From Dyadobacter sp. CY343 (GTDB lineage: Bacteria > Bacteroidota > Bacteroidia > Cytophagales > Spirosomataceae), in contig NZ_JAJUXK010000007.1 in assembly GCF_021390335.1 (NCBI RefSeq), forward strand, positions 248,001 through 312,000: a stretch of DNA of 64,000 bases, read 5' to 3'. Shown here piece after piece: positions 9,347 to 16,921 of the stretch. A program made the translations under genes and the position numbers. Position 1 is the first letter of the stretch, and each line of letters begins with the position of its first letter. The notes beneath the pieces are model-generated. The model did not search any database. It was not told where the DNA came from and saw only the letters and a list, made by a program, of their open reading frames with translations.

Positions 9347-10267
9347 TTACGCTTCCTTTTCTGCGATCCTCAGTTTCGCACTTCGCGCCCGTGGGTTGCG
9401 TTCTACTTCCTCAGGCGTCGCCTCGACCGGCTTTCTGGTAACGCTGTTTAGGGGTTTTAATACATTTCCGTAGAAGTCTTTTTCAAGTTCTCCGTCAAAT
9501 TTCCCCTTTTGTATAAAATTCTTGACGAGCCGGTCTTCGAGCGAGTGGTACGACATCACCACTAATCTTCCGCCGGGCGCCAGCACTTCCGGAACCTGCG
9601 CAAGAAACTCTTCCAGCACCAGCAATTCATCGTTTACCTCAATCCGCAAAGCCTGGAAAACCTGCGCAAAATATTTGTTTTCGCGATGTTTAGGCGCAAA
9701 ACGCAGCAATAGGGTCTTTAAATCATTGACGGTTTCAATAGGCGTATTGTGGCGTGCAGAAAAAATCGCTTCGGCGGCAGTTTTCGCATTGGTTACCTCG
9801 CCGTACATGCCGAGAATCCTTTGCAGCTCCCGCGCCGATCTCGAATTCAGTACCTCCTTTGCCGTTTTATCAATACCAGGGTTCATCCGCATATCCAGGT
9901 CCGCCTCGAATCTGGTCGAAAAACCTCTTTCAGGAGTATTGATCTGATGAGACGAAACGCCCAGATCAGCCAGGATACCATTCACTTTCTCCGCTTTGTG
10001 TAATTTCAGATAACGTTTTAAATGCCTGAAATTCGCTGCAATGAATGTAAACCGCTGATCGTCTTTTAATATATCTGAATTCCGGGCCGCATCAGGGTCC
10101 TGATCGAAAACCAGTAGCCGGCCGGTGGTTAGCTGTTCAAGAATTGCTTTCGAATGCCCGCCCCCTCCGAAAGTAACATCGACGTAAATACCTGTGGGAT
10201 CGATTTGTAATCCTTCAAGACATTCCTGCAGCATTACAGGTTCGTGATAGGTACTTTGTTGATCCAT
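9347..10267 (-). CDS. rsmH: 16S rRNA (cytosine1402-N4)-methyltransferase
   Basis: RsmH (MraW) methylates C1402 of 16S rRNA with S-adenosylmethionine. The sequence shows the family start YHEPVMLQECLEGL, the SAM-binding loop DVTFGGGGHSKAIL, DLGVSSHQI, the RGFSTRFEADLDMRMN segment, and the C-terminal SYHSLEDRLVKNF motif. It has 306 residues, normal for the family. It is the first gene of this minus-strand cluster. The usual upstream regulator gene mraZ is missing; the next gene diverges instead. A -7-like TAAGTTTG lies about 50 bases upstream. Confidence 0.97.
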   Translation of the reverse strand: MDQQSTYHEPVMLQECLEGLQIDPTGIYVDVTFGGGGHSKAILEQLTTGRLLVFDQDPDAARNSDILKDDQRFTFIAANFRHLKRYLKLHKAEKVNGILADLGVSSHQINTPERGFSTRFEADLDMRMNPGIDKTAKEVLNSRSARELQRILGMYGEVTNAKTAAEAIFSARHNTPIETVNDLKTLLLRFAPKHRENKYFAQVFQALRIEVNDELLVLEEFLAQVPEVLAPGGRLVVMSYHSLEDRLVKNFIQKGKFDGELEKDFYGNVLKPLNSVTRKPVEATPEEVERNPRARSAKLRIAEKEA

Positions 10268-10316
10268 TGTGAAAAGAGACTATTTTTAGGAACTAATTTT
10301 TACCGGGAGGCAGTTA

Positions 10317-10324
10317 CAAACTTA
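10317..10324 (-). promoter_or_regulatory. Candidate -7 element for the rsmH-mraY operon
   Basis: Read on the minus strand this is TAAGTTTG, a full match to the Bacteroidota -7 consensus TAnnTTTG, 49 bases before the rsmH ATG. No clear TTG lies at the right distance upstream. An AT-rich perfect palindrome (TTATATT-TCC-AATATAA, 10381-10397) also occupies this divergent spacer, close to the start of the plus-strand gene. Confidence 0.4.
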
Positions 10325-10407
10325 GCAATTTTAGCCCGTAGGAATTGCGCCGGGCCAGGGATTTAATTTTCTTGCTACACTTATATTTCCAATATAACAA
10401 ACTGTTT

Positions 10408-11652
10408 ATGAGAGCGATCATTTCGGGAGTTTCCCTGCTGTTTTTAGTGTTCCAGATCGGCTGTAAATCTACCTCGGAAGCCAATCTGAAAAATGGCATC
10501 TGGCGGGCGACGCTCAGCCGTGACAATCAGGAACTTCCGTTTCTGCTCGATATCTCCAAAAATCCCGATGGAAAAACGTACAACGTTTATGCATTGAACG
10601 GGGCGGAAAAATTGAGCATGGACACCGCCTATTTCGAGAACGATTCGCTGGTGATCACCATGCAGCTTTTCGATGCTAAAATTGTAGCAAAAGCAGAAGA
10701 TGAACATTTGAAAGGCGTTTATTACAGACTGGCAAATGGCATCGTTTCAGGTTCACTGCCTTTTGAAGCAAAATTTGGTGAAAAATATACCTTCTTCAAA
10801 CCCGGTGAAGCAAAGAGCTCCAAAAATGTGACGGGTAAGTGGGCGACTGTTTTTATTAATGAAGAAACCGGCGACAGTACGCAGGCAGTGGGCGTGTTGA
10901 ACCAAACCGGCACTGATGTAACTGGTTCATTTTTAACTACAACCGGGGACTATCGCTACCTCACAGGAAGTGTAAATGGGGATAGCCTGTTCCTTTCCAC
11001 TTTCGACGGCTCGAATGCAAAGCTTTTCAAAGCAGCTATTCAGGATGGGAAAATGGTGGGCTCACTGAAATCTGGTCTGAAAGCCTCGCGCACGTGGACT
11101 GCTACATTGGATCCAAAAGCTGAATTACCTGACGCGAACAGCCTTACCTTCATGAAACCCGGCGCAGAGCGTGTCGATTTCAAATTTGCTGATGTTTCCG
11201 GCAAGGAATGGTCGCTGAAAGATCCGCAATTTGCAGGCAAGCCGGTGATCATTCAGATAATGGGTTCGTGGTGCCCCAACTGTATGGACGAAACCAACTT
11301 TCTGGCACCCTGGTATGACAAAAATAAAGACCGCGGCGTAGAGATCATCGGGTTATCTTTTGAACGTTCTGACAAGCCTGAGGTATCTAACCCAAAGATT
11401 ACCAAGATGATAGAGCGTTTCAAGATCAATTATCCGGTTGTGCTGGCGGGTACCAATACCGACGAAGCGACTGCGAAAGCGCTTCCAATGCTCAACAAGG
11501 TAATGTCCTACCCCACTACTATTTTTATTGATAAAAAAGGAAAAGTACGCGAGATACACACCGGCTTTTCCGGCCCGGGAACAGGTAAGTATTATGATGA
11601 ATTCGTAAATGAGTTTAATACCCTGATGGACAAGCTCATCGCCGAGAAATAA
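10408..11652 (+). CDS. TlpA-like thiol-disulfide oxidoreductase lipoprotein
   Basis: The product of 414 residues begins with a lipoprotein signal ending in FQIGC (Cys19). The start at the ATG at 10408 is chosen over a longer frame because it puts this signal at the N-terminus. A beta-rich N-terminal half of about 250 residues without a recognised name precedes a thioredoxin-fold domain. Its active site is GSWCPNC, Cys289 and Cys292, followed by the cis-Pro-type MSYPTTIFID strand. It should act as a membrane-anchored periplasmic thiol reductase or oxidase, perhaps in cytochrome maturation or envelope redox control. A clear terminator follows. Confidence 0.85.
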   Translation: MRAIISGVSLLFLVFQIGCKSTSEANLKNGIWRATLSRDNQELPFLLDISKNPDGKTYNVYALNGAEKLSMDTAYFENDSLVITMQLFDAKIVAKAEDEHLKGVYYRLANGIVSGSLPFEAKFGEKYTFFKPGEAKSSKNVTGKWATVFINEETGDSTQAVGVLNQTGTDVTGSFLTTTGDYRYLTGSVNGDSLFLSTFDGSNAKLFKAAIQDGKMVGSLKSGLKASRTWTATLDPKAELPDANSLTFMKPGAERVDFKFADVSGKEWSLKDPQFAGKPVIIQIMGSWCPNCMDETNFLAPWYDKNKDRGVEIIGLSFERSDKPEVSNPKITKMIERFKINYPVVLAGTNTDEATAKALPMLNKVMSYPTTIFIDKKGKVREIHTGFSGPGTGKYYDEFVNEFNTLMDKLIAEK

Positions 11653-11664
11653 TCCCAAATACGG

Positions 11665-11698
11665 ACGCACCGCAGCTATAAATTGTGGTGCGTTTTTT
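11665..11698 (+). terminator. Rho-independent terminator of the TlpA-like gene
   Basis: Arms ACGCACCGCA (11665-11674) and TGTGGTGCGT (11684-11693) pair with one mismatch. A run of T residues follows, twelve bases after the stop codon. Confidence 0.85.
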
Positions 11699-11710
11699 AA
11701 TACCCAAAAA

Positions 11711-11732
11711 ATAGTATGCTTGCATAATACTA
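11711..11732. promoter_or_regulatory. Candidate operator of the MarR-fadN operon (imperfect palindrome)
   Basis: The core is AGTATGC (11713-11719), TT, then GCATAAT (11722-11728), which is one base from the perfect arm GCATACT. The same palindrome occurs exactly in front of the acyl-CoA dehydrogenase gene (45068-45085) and the thiolase gene (51502-51523). Its centre contains the TTG of the -33 element described next, so a bound repressor would block RNA polymerase. The likely ligand is the MarR protein encoded 60 bases downstream; that is inference. Confidence 0.7.
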
Positions 11733-11750
11733 CTTCGATTTTTACATTTG
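11720..11750 (+). promoter_or_regulatory. Promoter of the MarR-fadN operon
   Basis: TTG at 11720-11722, a 20-base spacer, then TACATTTG at 11743-11750. This is a full match to the Bacteroidota primary-sigma consensus (TTG, 19-21 bases, TAnnTTTG). Transcription should start near 11757, giving a leader of about 35 bases. Confidence 0.65.
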
Positions 11751-11791
11751 TGATCAAGGCTTTCCTGATATTGTAAAGCAGATCAAGAGCA

Positions 11792-12259
11792 ATGCGCAAA
11801 GAGAAAACGGTTGATTTTCAGATAAAAAGGGCCTGGCATTCTATTTCAAGAATGTACAATGCGTATGCTGCACGCCACGATACGACGATGGCAGTGGGCT
11901 ACGTGCTTTTGAATATTGATATCGAAAACGGTACGCCTGCGACCAAGATCGCGCCTTTGCTCGGCATGGAGCCGCGAAGTCTGGTCAGGATGCTTAAAGC
12001 GCTGGAAGAGAAAGGGTTAATCAAGCGCGAAGTGAGTGAAAATGACAAGCGTTTCGTCCGCATTGTATTGACCGAGCTCGGCAAGGAAAAGCGCGAGCTG
12101 GCGCGGGAAGGTGTAATTTCACTGAATACCATGATCCGCGACAAGATACCTCTTGAAAAGCTGGTCACATTTTTTGATGTGATCAAGGATATTAACCGGC
12201 TGGTGGAGGAAGAAAACCAGAAGTTAAAGGCTGGCGACGGCGAAATAGAAGAGTTTTAA
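11792..12259 (+). CDS. MarR-family transcriptional regulator (predicted beta-oxidation repressor)
   Basis: The 155-residue product has the MarR winged helix-turn-helix. PATKIAPLLGMEPRSLVRMLKALEEKGLI is the HTH with its recognition helix, ending the domain with KREVSENDKRFVRIVLTELG, the wing with the typical DxR pattern. Flanking helices would form the dimer interface. It starts 38 bases before the fadN-like gene, which it presumably co-regulates. The palindrome in its own promoter is shared with two other beta-oxidation genes in this window, which makes it the prime candidate for a fatty-acid or acyl-CoA-responsive repressor. In other bacteria this job is done by GntR-type FadR or TetR-type FadR/PsrA, so a MarR protein here is noteworthy. 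The regulatory role is inferred; the family is clear. Confidence 0.88.
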   Translation: MRKEKTVDFQIKRAWHSISRMYNAYAARHDTTMAVGYVLLNIDIENGTPATKIAPLLGMEPRSLVRMLKALEEKGLIKREVSENDKRFVRIVLTELGKEKRELAREGVISLNTMIRDKIPLEKLVTFFDVIKDINRLVEEENQKLKAGDGEIEEF

Positions 12260-12297
12260 GCCGCGACAACTATTCTAAAAACCAAAATCTTTACCCA

Positions 12298-14703
12298 ATG
12301 AATCGTTCAATCCGTAAAGTTGCTGTTTTAGGTTCCGGTATCATGGGATCCAGGATTGCCTGCCATTTTGCAAACATAGGAGTGGAAGTACTTTTGCTCG
12401 ATATTGTTCCAAAGGAGCTTTCAGAAGCCGAAAAAGCGAAAGGTGTCACTGCGGAACATCCTGCTTTCAGAAATAAAATAGTGAACGAATCGCTGCAACA
12501 GACGATTAAAGCGACGCCTGCTTCCCTGTACAGCCCGGCCTTTGCCTCCCGCATTAAAACAGGGAATTTCGACGATAATCTGGCCGATATTAAAAATTAT
12601 GACTGGGTGATCGAAGTAATCGTGGAGCGGCTGGATATTAAGAAAAGCTTGTTTGAAAAAGTCGACGCGCTGCGTAAACCTGGAACGCTCATTACTTCCA
12701 ATACTTCCGGCATTCCGATCCATTTAATGGCCGAGGGCCGGAGTGAAGATTTCAGGAAACATTTCTGCGGTACTCACTTTTTCAACCCGCCGCGGTATCT
12801 GCGCCTTCTGGAAGTAATTCCTACATCCGACACTGACCAGCAGGTAATTGATTTCCTGATGCATTACGGCGATCTGTTTTTGGGTAAAACGACCGTATTA
12901 TGTAAAGATACCCCCGGGTTTATCGCCAACCGACTCGGAATATATGCTCTGATCCAAACAATCCGCGTGGCCGAAGAAATGGGGCTGAGCGTGGATGAAG
13001 TCGATAAATTGACAGGTCCGGTTGCGGGTCGCCCGAAGTCGGGTACATACCGGCTTTCAGATGTGGTAGGGCTGGATACGACGGTTCACGTAGCCAACAA
13101 TCTCTATGCTTCCGGCGAAGGTACCGACGAATCGCGCGACGCATTCAAGTTGCCTGCTGTCATGCAGAAACTATTTGATAATAAGTGGCTTGGCGATAAA
13201 ACCGGTCAGGGTTTTTATAAAAAAATAAAAGACGAAAAAGGGAAATCTGTCATTCTTGCGCTTGATTTCGAAACGTTGGAATACCAGCCTTCGGGCAAGG
13301 TAAAATTTGCTACACTGGAAGGTACGAAGGCCATCGGAGATGTTTGGAAACGCTTTCCGGTATTGCTGGCGGGAGAAGATAAAGCGGGTGAATTTTACAG
13401 AAAAACATTTGCCGACATATTCCGCTACGCCACTTTCCGCATTCCCGAGATTTCAGACGAAGTGTTCCGGATCGATCAGGCTATTTCGGCAGGTTTCGGC
13501 TGGCAATATGGGTTATTCGAAACCTGGGACGCGATCGGGGTTAAAAATATGCTCGGTATCATGGAAAGCCTCAATCTGAAACCGGCAAACTGGGTTTACG
13601 AGATGCTGGAAGCTGGAAATGAGACTTTTTATAAAGTAGAAAAAGGCAAGCGGCACTATTACGATATTCCTTCTAAATCCTACAAAAAAATCCCTGGTCA
13701 GGACAGTATCATATTGCTTAGTAACCTGGCGGACAACATTGTATGGAAAAATGCCGGTGCCAATTTATACGATATCGGCGACGGTATATTGAACCTCGAA
13801 TTCAAATCCAAAATGAATACGATGGGCGCGGAAGTGATCGAGGGTATTCAGAAGGGGATCAGTATTGCGGAAAAAGATTTCCGCGGACTGGTGATCGGAA
13901 ATGAGTCCAGCGAGGCATATTCTGCCGGCGCGAACCTGGCGATGCTATTTATGTTTGCGATCGAGCAGGAGTTTGACGAGATCAATATGGTAATCGCGCA
14001 GTTCCAGCAAACGATGATGCGCGCGCGCTATTCTTCGATTCCGGTCGTTACCGCGCCGCATTCACTTGCATTAGGTGGCGGCTGCGAGCTGAATCTGCAC
14101 GCCGACAAGGTTGTAGCACATGCCGAAACCTACATTGGTTTGGTGGAATTGGGCGTAGGATTGATCCCTGCGGGCGGCGGTACCAAGGAAATGGCGCTGC
14201 GTTGCTCAGACTTGTACCAGGCCGGCGACACGGAACTGAATATCCTGCAAGCTGCATTCATGAACATTGCCCAGGCGAAAGTGTCCACCTCTGCCCAGGA
14301 AGCACGGGAAATGAATTACTTACAAGAAAAAGACCAGATCGTGCTCAATCGCTCGCGCCTGATCGCCGAGGCCAAACAGGCTGCTATTGAGCTGGCGGAA
14401 AACGGTTACACGCAGCCCAAGCAGCGCAGCGATATCAAAGTGCAGGGAAAAACGGGAATGGCGCTTTTTATGGCGGGAATCGCACAGATGCGGTTGGCGA
14501 ACTATATCAGCGACCACGATGCGAAAATTGCAAATAAGCTCGCTTACGTGATCAACGGAGGAGATTTGAGCTACCCGCAAATGGTCACTGAGCAATATCT
14601 GATCGACCTGGAACGGGAGGCGTTCCTATCTCTTTGCGGCGAGAAAAAGACGTTGGAAAGGATGCAGGGGCTTCTGAACGGAGGCAAGCCGCCAAGAAAT
14701 TAA
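12298..14703 (+). CDS. fadN: 3-hydroxyacyl-CoA dehydrogenase / enoyl-CoA hydratase fusion (FadN type)
   Basis: A bifunctional beta-oxidation enzyme of 801 residues. The N-terminal half is an NAD-dependent 3-hydroxyacyl-CoA dehydrogenase, with the Rossmann loop VLGSGIMGSRIA at 9-20, CGTHFFNPPRYLRLLEVIP near 156 and a DTPGFIANRLG signature around 203-213. The C-terminal half is a crotonase fold with ALGGGCE (Glu597) and GLVE (Glu617). Their 20-residue spacing matches the two catalytic glutamates of enoyl-CoA hydratases, so both activities look intact. The dehydrogenase-first order is that of Bacillus FadN, opposite to E. coli FadB. It is co-transcribed with the MarR gene; the matching thiolase and acyl-CoA dehydrogenase lie elsewhere in the window under the same operator. 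Confidence 0.92.
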   Translation: MNRSIRKVAVLGSGIMGSRIACHFANIGVEVLLLDIVPKELSEAEKAKGVTAEHPAFRNKIVNESLQQTIKATPASLYSPAFASRIKTGNFDDNLADIKNYDWVIEVIVERLDIKKSLFEKVDALRKPGTLITSNTSGIPIHLMAEGRSEDFRKHFCGTHFFNPPRYLRLLEVIPTSDTDQQVIDFLMHYGDLFLGKTTVLCKDTPGFIANRLGIYALIQTIRVAEEMGLSVDEVDKLTGPVAGRPKSGTYRLSDVVGLDTTVHVANNLYASGEGTDESRDAFKLPAVMQKLFDNKWLGDKTGQGFYKKIKDEKGKSVILALDFETLEYQPSGKVKFATLEGTKAIGDVWKRFPVLLAGEDKAGEFYRKTFADIFRYATFRIPEISDEVFRIDQAISAGFGWQYGLFETWDAIGVKNMLGIMESLNLKPANWVYEMLEAGNETFYKVEKGKRHYYDIPSKSYKKIPGQDSIILLSNLADNIVWKNAGANLYDIGDGILNLEFKSKMNTMGAEVIEGIQKGISIAEKDFRGLVIGNESSEAYSAGANLAMLFMFAIEQEFDEINMVIAQFQQTMMRARYSSIPVVTAPHSLALGGGCELNLHADKVVAHAETYIGLVELGVGLIPAGGGTKEMALRCSDLYQAGDTELNILQAAFMNIAQAKVSTSAQEAREMNYLQEKDQIVLNRSRLIAEAKQAAIELAENGYTQPKQRSDIKVQGKTGMALFMAGIAQMRLANYISDHDAKIANKLAYVINGGDLSYPQMVTEQYLIDLEREAFLSLCGEKKTLERMQGLLNGGKPPRN

Positions 14704-14869
14704 CGGCCGGCCAGTCTTATCCAGGAATTATTGCCAGGCGAAATACTTTTTTGAAATATTAGGATTTGTGATCAAATGTTCGATATTTAGAATTAATCAA
14801 GTGAAAAATTCTCTGAAACCATCTGATCTTTGAGCCGGAACCACCCCAACAAAGAGCACATTAACCAAA

Positions 14870-15337
14870 ATGATTTCAAAAAAAGCCAAATACGCCCTGA
14901 AAGCTCTGAAAGTGTTAGCAGAGCAATACGGAAAAGGCCCTGTATTAATATCCTATATCGCTGAGAAAGAGAAGATTCCGAAAAAGTTTTTGGAGGCTAT
15001 CCTCCTTGATTTGCGGAATAATGGTGTTTTGCAAAGCCAAAAAGGAAAAGGCGGCGGATACCTGTTGCGGATACCTCCCGGCGAAGTGAATTTTTCCAAA
15101 GTTTTAAGGATCATCGATGGACCGATTGCGCCTGCATTGTGCGTATCGATGTTTTTTTACGGTCGTTGCGACGATTGTAAGGATGAGGAAACTTGCAGTC
15201 TGCGAACCGTGCTGGAAAGGTGGCGGGATGCTAACCTGGCAGTTTTGGACAAAACCACATTGAATGATCTGCTCCGCGCCGAGAATGCGGGTTCTGATCT
15301 GCTATCTCAAAGCAGCGCGATCACTCCGGACGTATAG
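14870..15337 (+). CDS. Rrf2-family transcriptional regulator with four cysteines
   Basis: The 155-residue protein has the Rrf2 winged helix at the N-terminus (SKKAKYALKALKVLAE, then IPKKFLEAILLDLRNNGVL and KGKGGGYLL, the wing). Cysteines at 91, 100, 103 and 109 form a C-x8-C-x2-C-x5-C cluster, like the iron-sulfur ligands of IscR, NsrR or RsrR, so a redox- or NO-sensing role is plausible. The motif spacing does not decide which. Its 3' end overlaps the stop codon region of the convergent membrane protein gene by 36 bases, and its terminator lies inside that gene. Confidence 0.85.
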   Translation: MISKKAKYALKALKVLAEQYGKGPVLISYIAEKEKIPKKFLEAILLDLRNNGVLQSQKGKGGGYLLRIPPGEVNFSKVLRIIDGPIAPALCVSMFFYGRCDDCKDEETCSLRTVLERWRDANLAVLDKTTLNDLLRAENAGSDLLSQSSAITPDV

Positions 15338-16918
15338 ATCTGTTCCGTCGAAATCGCCGATATATTTGTAATTATTTAATACATAAGTATTTAACGCAGG
15401 GTAACTTCTAATACCCTGCGTTTTTTTGTCTTGTACCCAGAAACTGTTTTTTCCTACTGCGTCAAGAATAAATGCAGGTTTGTTCCGCGCCAGATCAGAC
15501 ATGAATCTCTTGCGATAGATTTCGCGAACCGGAAGGTCGAAAATAGAACGCTCGGTATGGTTTTCGGCGGTACCCTCTGCCAACTGCGCCTCCACGTAAT
15601 AGGAGCATTGCCAGCCCCAGACTACCATATAATCTCTTTCCTGCCTGTATTTCATCAACTCCTGCACCACCGGACTTTGCGCCAGCATTCGCGCATTGAC
15701 TGAATCAAAATTATTCAACCTCCTTTCCTTGACATAATTAACTCCATCAACTCCCGCAAACCAGATCAGTAACGCAGCAGGTACTAAAATAGCCCATTTT
15801 TCGATTTTTTTTATCCCAAAAGCAGCAAGCAAAGTCCAGGGAATGATGCAAAAATTGAGGTAATGGATAAAATCGTTTCCGGATTTGGTGACGGCGTAAA
15901 TGCTGGCTAGTACTGAAAATAGTATTGTAAAGCGAAATATCAAATCGGACGATTTCTTGTCCGAAGGCCGGAAAATTTGGATTAACCCTAATAAGATTGG
16001 AATAGCCAAAATATAGGTAAACGCCTGAAAATCAGAAGATAGCTTAAAGATTGCGAGAAACTGGGCGGGTATTCCCATGAAACCTTCACCACCCGCATAA
16101 ACTGCGTTGCCGAGCAGATAGAAGTCGATCATATCCCTGAACACACCTACCGCGAGCATCCAGATCAATGCGATGAAGGGAAAGGTAAGCCCGCCTAATG
16201 CAAGTGATATTGCCGGAATGTAGTCCTTCCTGGTTTTAAACCATTGGTAACAATAAAAGAAGCCGCCGAAAACCAAAACGATCGCCTGCGGAACTGCCTG
16301 AAGTTTTGCAAAAGGAATGGCGCCCGAGACGAAACCCAGCCAATATGCATTCCATTTGATCTGTTCATTATTTAGGGAAATTCTGGAAAGCAGCCAGACG
16401 CAAATCGCCAGCAGCAATACCGGAACCTGTTCACTGGAATAATGCACAAAATCGACTTCCTGCGTAAATGAGAGCAGAATAACAGGTACCAACCAGATAT
16501 GCCGAGCCGCTCTTTCGCCAAACCAGTTTTTTAACGCAAAAAACAAAAAAAGTAAAGCGCCGGCCGAACTGATCAGGCCCATAAACCGGCCAGAAGTATA
16601 GTTGATCTCGAAGCCGAAAAGTCGGGGAATGACAAGCCAGTAAATATCCAGCGGGCCGATGGTCGTACCGTCGACAGAGCGCCAGTACACAGGATCCTGA
16701 AACAATGTGATCGCGTGGCTCAGCATCTGGCTTTCATCGGGATTGAGCTCCCGGTTAAAAACTACGATCGGCAAACGCATTAAAATCAGTAATGCAATGC
16801 CCGCAACGAGGCTGATTTTGTATGAAAGTGGTTTATAAAATGCCGAAATCACGACCGCGCCCGCCAGTATGTAGCCGATTAACCAGTATACCGTTGGGGA
16901 ATAGTCGAACGTAATCAT
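15302..16918 (-). CDS. GT-C type membrane glycosyltransferase (ArnT/PMT-like)
   Basis: A polytopic membrane protein of 538 residues with about ten or more hydrophobic segments over the first 400 residues and a short soluble C-terminus. The first extracytoplasmic loop carries NRELNPDES with the acidic pair Asp61-Glu62, the hallmark catalytic position of GT-C enzymes, which use polyprenyl-phosphate sugars. It is the last gene of a three-gene operon with a polyprenyl-phosphate sugar synthase-like GT2 (three bases apart) and a CDP-paratose-epimerase-like protein. It probably transfers the lipid-linked sugar made by the GT2 to an envelope acceptor. The acceptor is unknown. Its 3' coding end contains the terminator hairpin of the opposing Rrf2 gene. 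Confidence 0.7.
   Translation of the reverse strand: MITFDYSPTVYWLIGYILAGAVVISAFYKPLSYKISLVAGIALLILMRLPIVVFNRELNPDESQMLSHAITLFQDPVYWRSVDGTTIGPLDIYWLVIPRLFGFEINYTSGRFMGLISSAGALLFLFFALKNWFGERAARHIWLVPVILLSFTQEVDFVHYSSEQVPVLLLAICVWLLSRISLNNEQIKWNAYWLGFVSGAIPFAKLQAVPQAIVLVFGGFFYCYQWFKTRKDYIPAISLALGGLTFPFIALIWMLAVGVFRDMIDFYLLGNAVYAGGEGFMGIPAQFLAIFKLSSDFQAFTYILAIPILLGLIQIFRPSDKKSSDLIFRFTILFSVLASIYAVTKSGNDFIHYLNFCIIPWTLLAAFGIKKIEKWAILVPAALLIWFAGVDGVNYVKERRLNNFDSVNARMLAQSPVVQELMKYRQERDYMVVWGWQCSYYVEAQLAEGTAENHTERSIFDLPVREIYRKRFMSDLARNKPAFILDAVGKNSFWVQDKKTQGIRSYPALNTYVLNNYKYIGDFDGTDLYVRSDRAALR
15393..15427 (+). terminator. Rho-independent terminator of the Rrf2 gene, embedded in the facing coding sequence
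   Basis: Perfect 11-base arms AACGCAGGGTA (15393-15403) and TACCCTGCGTT (15412-15422) enclose an 8-base loop. Seven T residues follow (15421-15427), 56 bases after the Rrf2 stop codon. The same bases encode KTQGIRSYPALN of the opposing membrane glycosyltransferase. Confidence 0.85.
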
Positions 16919-16921
16919 AGG

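Noticed and set aside
10381-10397. Palindrome TTATATT-TCC-AATATAA as an operator
   Set aside because: It is AT-only apart from the centre and occurs once in the window, so chance is a fair explanation.
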